NCBI GenBank assembly: GCA_900769545.1
Contig: CAAGGZ010000127.1
Span: 1-28,144, forward strand
Direction of reading: 5' to 3'
DNA length: 28,144 bases
From: Clostridia bacterium
GTDB lineage: Bacteria > Bacillota > Clostridia > Christensenellales > Borkfalkiaceae
Shown: in pieces, positions 1-6,518 of the stretch
Layout: every line of letters starts with the position of its first letter
Position numbering within the stretch: the first letter of the stretch is position 1
Made by a program: the position numbers and the translations under genes
Notes under the pieces: generated by a model
The model's input: only the letters and a program-made list of their open reading frames with translations
Told to the model about the DNA's origin: nothing
Databases searched by the model: none

Positions 1-19
1 CACGACGCTCTTCCGATCT
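1..19 (+). other. Illumina adapter remnant (not biological)
   Basis: The window opens with CACGACGCTCTTCCGATCT, which is exactly the 3' end of the Illumina TruSeq read-1 adapter. The reading frame of the first permease runs open through it, so a gene caller could take these bases as coding, but they are not genomic. This also marks base 1 as a contig end rather than an arbitrary cut. Confidence 0.97.
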
Positions 20-730
20 GATAAGGGCGGTACGCTTGAATCGGTAATGTATTCGTTGTACGTTACGTTCCGTTATGCTATATTGAGTATGTTGGTATCG
101 CTCGTAGGCTCGTATTCGCTCGCATTGTTTCTCAATCAAAAGACGAAGGGCGTGGAAGTATTCCGTGTAATTTATTATTTGCCCTGTTTGATTCCCGGGG
201 TAGCAGGTACGTTGCTCTGGAAGGACATTTTGGCGGTAAACGGCGGTTATCTGAATTTGATTTTCGAAGCGATAGGGCTTTCGCCTTATACCTTCTACGA
301 AGCAAAGGAGTCGGTATTGCCTACGCTGTTGTTTACGGGCTTGTTTGGGCTTGGCGGCGGCTCGATTATGTGGTTAGCGCAGATGAAAAACGTGCCTACG
401 GAAATGTACGAATCGGCGGACTTGGACGGCGCAAATTACTTCCATAAGCTGGTTTTCATTACCATTCCCATGACGACGGCGATGCTGTTCTATATGTTGA
501 TTACTTCGGCAATCGGCGGTTTGCAGGCGTTTGGTAACGTATATCCGTTGTTGGACGTTGCAGGGCAAGAAGTTGAGTTTATCGTAGTGCAAATTTATAA
601 CAACGCATACGTTTACGGCGAATTGAGCTACGCCTGCGCATTGTCGTGGTTCTTGTTTGTAATTATCGGTATTCTTACGGCATTTGTATTTAAAACGAGT
701 AAGTGGGTTTACTATGGGGAGGAAGCATAA
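20..730 (+). CDS. Carbohydrate ABC transporter permease (MalF/UgpA type), 5'-truncated
   Basis: Inner-membrane permease subunit of a sugar importer. The frame is open from the first genomic base (20). The ATG at 47 is only an internal methionine, since the protein from there has 227 residues while family members have about 290, so roughly 50-60 N-terminal residues lie off the contig. Several hydrophobic segments are visible, and the cytoplasmic EAA loop that docks on the ATPase reads ESADLDGANYFHKLVFITIP. Its stop overlaps the start of the next permease (TAATG), so the two are translationally coupled. The solute-binding protein is expected upstream, outside the window, and no ATPase is encoded nearby, consistent with use of a shared MsmX-type ATPase (inference). 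The substrate cannot be read from the sequence. Confidence 0.93.
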   Translation, partial: DKGGTLESVMYSLYVTFRYAILSMLVSLVGSYSLALFLNQKTKGVEVFRVIYYLPCLIPGVAGTLLWKDILAVNGGYLNLIFEAIGLSPYTFYEAKESVLPTLLFTGLFGLGGGSIMWLAQMKNVPTEMYESADLDGANYFHKLVFITIPMTTAMLFYMLITSAIGGLQAFGNVYPLLDVAGQEVEFIVVQIYNNAYVYGELSYACALSWFLFVIIGILTAFVFKTSKWVYYGEEA

Positions 731-1605
731 TGAACGATTCAAGTTATGTTAAAGCTGCAAAAACTCCTCAACAGAAGATTTTGTTAGGAATCAAATGGTT
801 TTTCCTTGTTTTGCTTTCGATATTCTTCTGTTTTCCCATTTATACGTTGCTTATAAACTCCTTTATGCCTGATGAACAGCTCCTCGGCGTAAGAAGTCTT
901 TGGCCGAATTATTTCTATTTCGGCGCGTACGGAAAGATGTTCAACGCAGAATATTTGACGTATTTAAAGAATACGATCATCGTTTGCGCATTGAACGTTG
1001 GCGGCGTTTGTGTTGCGTCTTCGATGTGCGCTTATGGGCTTGCAAAGGTGAAATTTAAAGGCAGAAATTTTGTCTTTATGATTATTATGGCAACGGTCCT
1101 TTTGCCTGGTACGGTTACGTCCATTCCCTTGTATATCATTTATACGGAGTTGAATTGGACGGGTACGTTGATTCCCTTATGGTTGCCTATTTGGTTCGGC
1201 GGCGGCGCAATGAATATTTTCCTTGTTCGTCAGTTTATGAAGGGGATTCCCAATTCCTATTCAGAAGCGGCGATTTTGGACGGCGCAGGGAGCTTCCAAA
1301 TCTATTACAAGATTATTCTTCCTTTGATAAAGCCGATTATTGCATATCTTGCCGTAACGACGTTCTTCGGGACGTGGAACGACTTCAATGGACCTCTGTT
1401 GTACGTTGCGGACGTTAAGGAAAGCTGGACGCTCTCGCTTGCGTTGTATAAAGACTTCAGCGTTAAACAAGCTACCAGTAACAACAACCTTGCAAACGCG
1501 CAGATGGCGGTTGGTGTCTTGATGATGATTCCTTGCGTTATCTTGTTCATATTCTTCCAACAGGAAATTATGGAAGGTATCGCAACGATTGGTATTAAGG
1601 GCTAA
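730..1605 (+). CDS. Carbohydrate ABC transporter permease (MalG/UgpE type)
   Basis: Second permease of the same importer, 291 residues, the usual length for this partner. The start is the ATG at 730, overlapping the upstream stop and preceded by GGGGAGGA; an in-frame ATG at 703 lies inside the upstream gene and has no such site. The order is a short cytoplasmic N-terminus, a first TM (FLVLLSIFFCFPIYTLLINS), a periplasmic loop, then the permease domain with the EAA motif SEAAILDGAGSFQIYYKIIL. The C-terminus QEIMEGIATIGIKG is typical of MalG-like permeases. No GC-rich terminator follows, but an AT-rich perfect inverted repeat lies 33 bases downstream. It would pair with the preceding subunit in a heterodimer; the sugar is unknown. 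Confidence 0.95.
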   Translation: MNDSSYVKAAKTPQQKILLGIKWFFLVLLSIFFCFPIYTLLINSFMPDEQLLGVRSLWPNYFYFGAYGKMFNAEYLTYLKNTIIVCALNVGGVCVASSMCAYGLAKVKFKGRNFVFMIIMATVLLPGTVTSIPLYIIYTELNWTGTLIPLWLPIWFGGGAMNIFLVRQFMKGIPNSYSEAAILDGAGSFQIYYKIILPLIKPIIAYLAVTTFFGTWNDFNGPLLYVADVKESWTLSLALYKDFSVKQATSNNNLANAQMAVGVLMMIPCVILFIFFQQEIMEGIATIGIKG

Positions 1606-1638
1606 TCAATAAAAAATGAAATAAAAATAATAAAATAT

Positions 1639-1683
1639 GCTATTGACAATATTTAGTATACGTTGTAAAATATTGTCAATAGC
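1639..1683. repeat. Perfect 16-bp inverted repeat over a promoter
   Basis: GCTATTGACAATATTT at 1639-1654 is mirrored exactly by AAATATTGTCAATAGC at 1668-1683, around a 13-base centre. The left arm carries the -35 hexamer and the right arm covers the -10 box and the expected transcription start. It could be an operator. In read-through RNA from the permeases it would form a long AU-rich hairpin followed by a U-rich stretch, so it might also end that transcript. A role is not established. Confidence 0.85.
1643..1671 (+). promoter_or_regulatory. Sigma-A promoter of the tyrosine-phosphatase lipoprotein gene
   Basis: TTGACA at 1643-1648, a 17-base spacer, then TAAAAT at 1666-1671. It sits inside the 1639-1683 inverted repeat, so a repressor binding that repeat would block RNA polymerase. 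The gene starts about 40 bases downstream. Confidence 0.8.
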
Positions 1684-1709
1684 TGTTTATTTAGTAAGGA
1701 GAAAATGCT

Positions 1710-2891
1710 GTGAAAAAAATTCTTTCTTTCTTGCTTTGTGTTTGTAGCGTTATAGCTTGCGCAGGGTGTGATAAATTATTGGGAGGAGCTTCTTCGGAAA
1801 ACAGCGCATCTGAAAGCGGTGCGTCCGAAAGTGTGAGCGCTATGGGAGATTTTGGTTTTGAAATTGTTTCGCAATTTGACGAGCCTGTCGTTTTATTGGA
1901 TGACAATATAATTGCTTATTTGGAATCTGACGGAACCGAGCTTGTTACTTCGTATTTGCAGGGCGACACCGAGCGTTTGGATAAAGGAAAACCCGTAACG
2001 TTTGAGTATGGCATAGATTCGCCGCGCGACGTGGTATTGGCGCAGGTAGAGGTTTCGACGGACGAAAGCTTTGAAAATATTGTAGCGACGGAAGATTTCG
2101 TGCTTCGCGATAAGCAAGCATACGTATATAATTTATTGCCAAACGCGCATTATTATTTCCGTGTGAACGTTTTTATGGTAAGCGGCGAAACGTTGACGAA
2201 ATCCGGGGAGTTCACGACGGCGCAATCTCTTCGTTTTATTTCCTTGGACGGGGCGTCCAATGTCCGTGATATTGGCGGTTGGAAAACGGAAAGCGGCGCA
2301 ACGATTAAGTACGGTATGCTGTACCGTGGGGGCGAGATTGACGGCGGTAAAAATACGGGACATCCCGATTTCTGTTTAACGAAAGAGGGCATCGCGCAGC
2401 TCCGCGCGCTCGGTATTAAAACGGATATGGACTTGCGTTCGGAATCGGTAAAAGTTTCCGAGTATAGCATTTTGGGAAGCGACGTGAACCGTACGTTCTA
2501 CAATGCGGAGCAATATCAGTCCATTTTGAATCCCAACAATACGGAAAAGATTAGAAAAATTTTCTCGGATTTGGCAAAACCCGAAGCGTATCCTATTTAT
2601 TTGCATTGTACGCACGGCGTGGATAGAGCAGGCTCTACAACTATGATTTTGGAGGCTCTTTTGGGCGTATCAAAAACGGATTTGATTCGTGATTACGAAT
2701 TATCGGCGTTCTACCATAATTACAAGCACGTCAACAGAAACTTGAACAACGGCGGCACGATATTGGGGCTGATTGAGGCATTGGAAGCGTATGAAGGCGA
2801 AACTTTCGCTGAGAAAACGGAGAATTTCCTTTTGTCCGTTGGTGTTACGAAAGCGGAAATCAATAGTATCAGAGCAACTTTGTTGGCGTAA
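1710..2891 (+). CDS. Secreted lipoprotein with tyrosine-phosphatase (Y_phosphatase3-like) domain
   Basis: Predicted surface-anchored phosphatase of 393 residues. It starts at GTG 1710, chosen because TAAGGAG lies 8 bases upstream and a lipoprotein signal follows directly: MKK, a hydrophobic core and the lipobox CAGC with the lipidated Cys at 20. A Ser/Glu-rich linker (28-44) comes next, then a fibronectin-III-like segment (about 95-170, ending with NLLPNAHYYFRVNVF). The phosphatase domain (about 175-393) has the family's NVRDIGG motif at 184-190, DLR at 241-243 and the P-loop HCTHGVDRAGST with nucleophile Cys300 and Arg306 (CX5R). The fold is related to Tyr/Ser and phosphoinositide phosphatases. 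Outside the cell its substrate is unknown; host phosphoproteins, phospholipids or phosphosugars are all conceivable (inference). It appears to be a single-gene unit with its own promoter and terminator. Confidence 0.88.
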   Translation: MKKILSFLLCVCSVIACAGCDKLLGGASSENSASESGASESVSAMGDFGFEIVSQFDEPVVLLDDNIIAYLESDGTELVTSYLQGDTERLDKGKPVTFEYGIDSPRDVVLAQVEVSTDESFENIVATEDFVLRDKQAYVYNLLPNAHYYFRVNVFMVSGETLTKSGEFTTAQSLRFISLDGASNVRDIGGWKTESGATIKYGMLYRGGEIDGGKNTGHPDFCLTKEGIAQLRALGIKTDMDLRSESVKVSEYSILGSDVNRTFYNAEQYQSILNPNNTEKIRKIFSDLAKPEAYPIYLHCTHGVDRAGSTTMILEALLGVSKTDLIRDYELSAFYHNYKHVNRNLNNGGTILGLIEALEAYEGETFAEKTENFLLSVGVTKAEINSIRATLLA

Positions 2892-2911
2892 GCTAAAAAT
2901 AAAAGATAGGG

Positions 2912-2940
2912 CTGAGCGTGATTTTTCACGCTCAGTTTTT
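2912..2940 (+). terminator. Intrinsic terminator of the phosphatase lipoprotein gene
   Basis: A 10-bp perfect stem, CTGAGCGTGA (2912-2921) with TCACGCTCAG (2926-2935), has a TTTT loop and is followed by TTTTT. It lies 20 bases after the stop codon. Confidence 0.93.
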
Positions 2941-2991
2941 GTGTTCAACGCATACATGGGTGGGAGAAATGAGCTTTTTTTATAAAAACTG

Positions 2992-3020
2992 TTCAAAAGT
3001 TTAACAAAATTTATTATAAT
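2992..3020 (+). promoter_or_regulatory. Probable promoter of fprA-rubredoxin
   Basis: A perfect TATAAT at 3015-3020 is preceded at 17 bases by TTCAAA (2992-2997), a 4/6 match to the -35 consensus. It lies after the upstream terminator and about 60 bases before the fprA start. Confidence 0.55.
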
Positions 3021-3080
3021 GCGAATAGGCTAAGGTATATAAAAAGAACGGTTAGCGAATATTAAAAAGGGAGATACTTT

Positions 3081-4229
3081 ATGCAGGCGGATATTCAATA
3101 TATTGGAGTAAACGACAGACAAATCGATTTATTCGAGGGGATGTATGTTGTTCCCAATGGGATGGCATATAATTCCTATGTAATTTTAGACGAGAAAGTA
3201 GCGGTTGTAGATACGGTGGACGCGGCTTTTCAAACGGAATGGTTGAAAAAATTGGAGAATGCGCTCGACGGTAGACAGCCCGATTATCTCATTGTACAGC
3301 ACATGGAGCCCGACCATTCGGCAAATATATACGCCTTCGTTAAAGCCTATCCGCAGACGAAAATTGTTGCTTCTTCCAAGGCGTTTGTTATGATGAAAAA
3401 TTATTTCGGTACCGATTTTGCGGACAAACAGGTCGTTGTTGCGGACGGGGACGTATTGTCGCTCGGAAGGCACAAGCTTTGCTTTGTTGCCGCCCCTATG
3501 GTGCATTGGCCCGAAGTTATGATGACCTATGATAAAACGGATAAAATTTTGTTTTCCGCAGACGCATTCGGGAAGTTTGGCGCATTGGACGCAGAGGAAG
3601 ATTGGGCGTGTGAAGCGCGCCGCTATTATTTTGGCATCGTTGGAAAATACGGTATGCAGGTGCAGAACCTTTTGAAGAAGTTAGAAGGTAACGATATACA
3701 GGTAATTTGTCCTTTGCACGGACCGATTTTGACGGAAAATTTAGGCTATTATCTGGATTTGTACAACACTTGGTCGAGCTACGGCGTGGAAAGCGAGGGC
3801 GTGTTCATCGCCTATACTTCCGTCTATGGCAATACCAAAAAAGCGGTGGAGCTGTTGGCGGATAAGCTCCGTGAAAAGGGCTGTGAAAGGGTGGTTGTTA
3901 CCGACTTGGCGCGCTCCGATATGGCAGAAGCGGTAGAGGACGCGTTCCGTTACGGAAAAATCGTATTGGCGACAACGACGTATAATGGGGAGATTTTTCC
4001 GTTTATGCGAGAATTTATCCATAATCTTGTGGAGCGGAATTTTCAAAACAGACAGGTTGCGTTTATGGAAAATGGGAGCTGGGCTCCTATGGCGGCAAGA
4101 GTTATGCGGACTATGCTGGAAAAATGTAAGAACATACAATATATGGAGACGAGCGTGAAGATTCTTTCCGCTTTGTCCGAAGAATCAAGAGCGCAGATAG
4201 AGGCTCTTGCGGAAGAACTTGCGAAATAA
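3081..4229 (+). CDS. fprA: FprA-type flavodiiron protein (A-type flavoprotein)
   Basis: Cytoplasmic enzyme that reduces O2 to water and/or NO to N2O in anaerobes, protecting oxygen-sensitive enzymes. It is 382 residues, slightly short of the usual 390-400. The N-terminal metallo-beta-lactamase domain (about 1-235) has the full di-iron ligand set: HMEPDH (His74, Glu76, Asp78, His79), His142, Asp161 and His213. The C-terminal flavodoxin domain (about 240-382) begins with the FMN loop TSVYGNT. The start at 3081 follows GGGAGA. The next gene, 25 bases on, is rubredoxin, the known electron donor to FprA in clostridia and Moorella, so the pair forms a functional unit. In Moorella-type anaerobes such pairs are induced by O2, but no regulatory site is evident here. 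The large set of oxygen-labile Fe-S enzymes in this window would benefit from it. Confidence 0.95.
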   Translation: MQADIQYIGVNDRQIDLFEGMYVVPNGMAYNSYVILDEKVAVVDTVDAAFQTEWLKKLENALDGRQPDYLIVQHMEPDHSANIYAFVKAYPQTKIVASSKAFVMMKNYFGTDFADKQVVVADGDVLSLGRHKLCFVAAPMVHWPEVMMTYDKTDKILFSADAFGKFGALDAEEDWACEARRYYFGIVGKYGMQVQNLLKKLEGNDIQVICPLHGPILTENLGYYLDLYNTWSSYGVESEGVFIAYTSVYGNTKKAVELLADKLREKGCERVVVTDLARSDMAEAVEDAFRYGKIVLATTTYNGEIFPFMREFIHNLVERNFQNRQVAFMENGSWAPMAARVMRTMLEKCKNIQYMETSVKILSALSEESRAQIEALAEELAK

Positions 4230-4254
4230 TATTTGTATAATTAGGAGGGGAAAT

Positions 4255-4413
4255 ATGAGTAAATACGTTTGTACAATTTGCGGTTGGGAATACGACGAGG
4301 AAGTGGGGATGCCCGATAAGGGGATTCCTGCTGGAACGAAGTTTGAGGATTTGCCTGAGGAGTTTGTTTGCGCGCTTTGCGGCGTGGAAAAAGAACATTT
4401 CACAAAGGAATGA
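4255..4413 (+). CDS. Rubredoxin
   Basis: A 52-residue mononuclear iron electron carrier. The four iron ligands are two CxxCG knuckles, Cys6/Cys9 (CTICG) and Cys39/Cys42 (CALCG), with the family's conserved WEYD and GIPAGTKFEDLPEEFVC segments. The start at 4255 is set by AGGAGGGG directly upstream and by the canonical MSKYVC beginning; the longer in-frame start at 4207 overlaps the end of fprA and adds 16 unrelated residues. The second knuckle has Ala where Pro is usual (CPLCG), which is a mild departure. It most likely passes electrons to FprA, its operon partner. No hairpin terminator follows. Confidence 0.96.
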   Translation: MSKYVCTICGWEYDEEVGMPDKGIPAGTKFEDLPEEFVCALCGVEKEHFTKE

Positions 4414-4432
4414 GAAAATGCGTAGTATTTCG

Positions 4433-4461
4433 TTGACAAATGCTCGGTAAAATGATAAAAT
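4433..4461 (+). promoter_or_regulatory. Sigma-A promoter of the GH28-like gene
   Basis: TTGACA (4433-4438), a 17-base spacer and TAAAAT (4456-4461), with the start codon 33 bases downstream. It shows that the GH28-like gene is transcribed separately from fprA-rubredoxin. Confidence 0.8.
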
Positions 4462-4493
4462 GAAGATAATGTATTATTGGAGACTGTTTTTTT

Positions 4494-5885
4494 ATGCAGA
4501 AGCAGATTTTTGATGTTAAAAATTACGGTGCTGTTGCCGATGGCGTAACAAACGTTACTGCCGCCGTTCAAGCGGCGGTGGACGCTTGTCATGCGCAGGG
4601 CGGCGGCACGGTTTTATTTACGGAAGGAAAGTACGTATTGGCAACGGTCTTTTTAAAGAGCAACGTGCGCATTGAAATCCAAAAGGGTGCGGAGATTCTT
4701 GGCTCGCTCAGTTTTTATGATTACGCTCCGCAGGAGAAAATTGATTATCCTGCTTATCAGGACCAGTCGCATACGTATTTTGACTGTTCTATGTTCGTGG
4801 GCAGAAATTGTGAAAATATTACGATTACGGGCGAAGGGAGCATTGATATGCGCTCGGTATGGGATGAGGACAATGTAAGGGATATTGTACATAGAGGTCC
4901 TAAATGTATTGCGCTCAAGGAATGCAACAACGTGGAAGTCAGCGGTTTAAAAATTGACAACGTCACCGACTTGGCGGTGTATTTTGCCGGCTGTAACAAC
5001 GTGGACGTGTATGGGCTGAAGCTCCGTGTGTACATAGACGGGGTGAGTCCCGATAACTCCAAAAACGTGCGTATTCATGATTGTGATATTGAGGCAGGGG
5101 ACGACGGTATCGTGTTTAAAACGTCGTACACCTTGAACCGCTTGGATATTTGTAAGGATATTCGAGTTTGGAATTGTAGAATTAAGAGCAGATGTACTGC
5201 GCTCAAGTTCGGGACGGAAACCAACGGCGGTTTTGAAAATATTCACATTGAAAATATTGATATTCGAGAAACGCGTATTACGGGTATTGCGATTGAAAGC
5301 GTGGACGGCGCAGTTATCGACGGCGTTACCATTAAGAACGTAAAAATGCGCAACGTTGGCGCGGCGCTGTTCGTGCATATCGGTAAACGTATGCGTGGTC
5401 CTGCAGGCAGAGACATTGGTCGCATCAGAAACGTTACGTTGGAAAATATTACCGCAGAAGGCCCTTACGAGCCTTACGAAGTCGTTGCTTGGAATTATAA
5501 GAGCTTTGTCGCAGGAGACACCTATCAAGAGCCTTGGAATATGGGCGTATTTGAATATACCAACGACGTTGGAAAAAAAGCAAAGGATCCTTGGCAGATT
5601 ACCTGCAATATGTGCGGATTAAAGGGGTATCCTTTGGAAAATATTACGTTAAGAAATATTTCTTTGCACGTGGACGGCGCTGTGCAGGAATTTAATCCCG
5701 TTGTTCCCGAAGAACCTAAGGAATATCCCGAAGTAAACACGTACGGTAGATTTTTGCCTGCAAAGGGGATATTCTTCCGTCATATCAACGGTTTGACGTT
5801 GGATAACGTTACAATTAAGACTTACCGTGACGACGTAAGAGAAGATTTTGTGTTCGAGCAAGTGGAAAATTTGACGATTTTGTAA
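4494..5885 (+). CDS. Glycoside hydrolase family 28-like protein (pectin-lyase fold)
   Basis: A 463-residue right-handed beta-helix enzyme. The N-terminus FDVKNYGAVADGVTNVTAAV is the standard opening of GH28/pectate-lyase-superfamily proteins, followed by GGGTVLF and many short strands such as NNVEVSGLKI. The catalytic region keeps the Asp of the NTD motif (here YIDG, Asp182) and the GDD pair (Asp203/Asp204). The positions usually occupied by GHG (about 231-242, KSRCTALKFGTE) and RIK (about 264-268, GIAIE) are changed. In polygalacturonases that His and the Arg/Lys contact the galacturonate carboxylate, so a neutral or different sugar is likely (inference). There is no signal peptide, so it should act in the cytoplasm on imported oligosaccharides. 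It has its own promoter and terminator. Confidence 0.85.
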   Translation: MQKQIFDVKNYGAVADGVTNVTAAVQAAVDACHAQGGGTVLFTEGKYVLATVFLKSNVRIEIQKGAEILGSLSFYDYAPQEKIDYPAYQDQSHTYFDCSMFVGRNCENITITGEGSIDMRSVWDEDNVRDIVHRGPKCIALKECNNVEVSGLKIDNVTDLAVYFAGCNNVDVYGLKLRVYIDGVSPDNSKNVRIHDCDIEAGDDGIVFKTSYTLNRLDICKDIRVWNCRIKSRCTALKFGTETNGGFENIHIENIDIRETRITGIAIESVDGAVIDGVTIKNVKMRNVGAALFVHIGKRMRGPAGRDIGRIRNVTLENITAEGPYEPYEVVAWNYKSFVAGDTYQEPWNMGVFEYTNDVGKKAKDPWQITCNMCGLKGYPLENITLRNISLHVDGAVQEFNPVVPEEPKEYPEVNTYGRFLPAKGIFFRHINGLTLDNVTIKTYRDDVREDFVFEQVENLTIL

Positions 5886-5918
5886 GCTCAACGCAGACTT
5901 GGGTGGTTTAAAATAAAT

Positions 5919-5956
5919 AAAAAGCGAAAAAGTCCAAACGGATTTTTTCGCTTTTT
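5919..5956 (+). terminator. Intrinsic terminator after the GH28-like gene
   Basis: A long stem with left arm 5919-5935 and right arm 5940-5956, a four-base AAAC loop and one G-T pair. The outer part is A-tract against T-tract around a GCG/CGC core, so the right arm also provides the U-rich tail. Confidence 0.9.
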
Positions 5957-6016
5957 CAGTATGTGTTTATTTTGTAAAAAAAATATCGAAAAAATGAATT
6001 TATAAACCTGTAGCTA

Positions 6017-6045
6017 TTGACTTTTTGCATTGATTATGTTATAAT
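6017..6045 (+). promoter_or_regulatory. Sigma-A promoter of the ior operon
   Basis: TTGACT (6017-6022), a 17-base spacer and a perfect TATAAT (6040-6045), 38 bases before the first start codon. I see no obvious inverted repeat that would suggest an operator. Confidence 0.85.
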
Positions 6046-6083
6046 GAAGCATAATATTTATTTTTTTTGGGACGTGAGAGAAA

Positions 6084-6515
6084 ATGACGGACAAAGAATG
6101 GGCTTTAAAATACTTCGAGGCAGACGAATACGTCAAGCTTTCGGGAATTGAAATCACAGAAATCACCGAAGAGCAAGTAACCGTCCGCGCTGAAATTAAA
6201 AAGGAGCATTTAAACGCCAACGGTTTTGTACAGGGCGGAATGTTATACACGATGGCAGACTTTGCGTTTGCGGTGCTGGGTAATTATTTGCACCCTATGA
6301 CGGTAACGCAGTGCGGACATATCAATTATATCCGTCCTGCAAAAACAACTGTGATTACGGCAACGGCAAAGGAAACCGAACGCGCAGGGCATACGTCGCT
6401 CAGCGAAGTGGTAATTCGTGATGAACGCGGCGAAATCGTTTGCGTTTGCAACTTTAACGGTTTTGTCAAAGATACCGATAAGGAAATGTTAAAGAAAAAC
6501 ATAAGAGAGGATTGA
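6084..6515 (+). CDS. PaaI-like hotdog-fold acyl-CoA thioesterase
   Basis: A 143-residue hotdog protein. The active-site helix HLNANGFVQGGMLYTMADF (His42 to Phe60) matches the PaaI pattern HxxxxGxxxGGxxxxxxD, with Asp59 as the expected catalytic acid. The central strands THxNYIRPA-like (CGHINYIRPAKTTVITATA) and the RAGHTSLSEVVIRD segment fit the family. PaaI-type enzymes hydrolyse aryl-acyl-CoA thioesters, often as tetramers. It is the first gene of the operon, with only 3 bases before the first PaaK ligase, so it probably releases CoA from aryl-acetyl-CoA made by IorAB or the ligases (inference). Confidence 0.9.
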   Translation: MTDKEWALKYFEADEYVKLSGIEITEITEEQVTVRAEIKKEHLNANGFVQGGMLYTMADFAFAVLGNYLHPMTVTQCGHINYIRPAKTTVITATAKETERAGHTSLSEVVIRDERGEIVCVCNFNGFVKDTDKEMLKKNIRED

Positions 6516-6518
6516 AAT

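Noticed and set aside
47..49. ATG 47 as the start of the first permease
   Set aside because: The frame is open upstream to the first genomic base, and the protein would lack about 60 residues of the family; it is an internal Met of a truncated gene.
4207..4254. Longer start for rubredoxin
   Set aside because: It adds 16 residues that overlap the fprA end and lack a ribosome site, while 4255 has AGGAGGGG and the canonical MSKYVC start.
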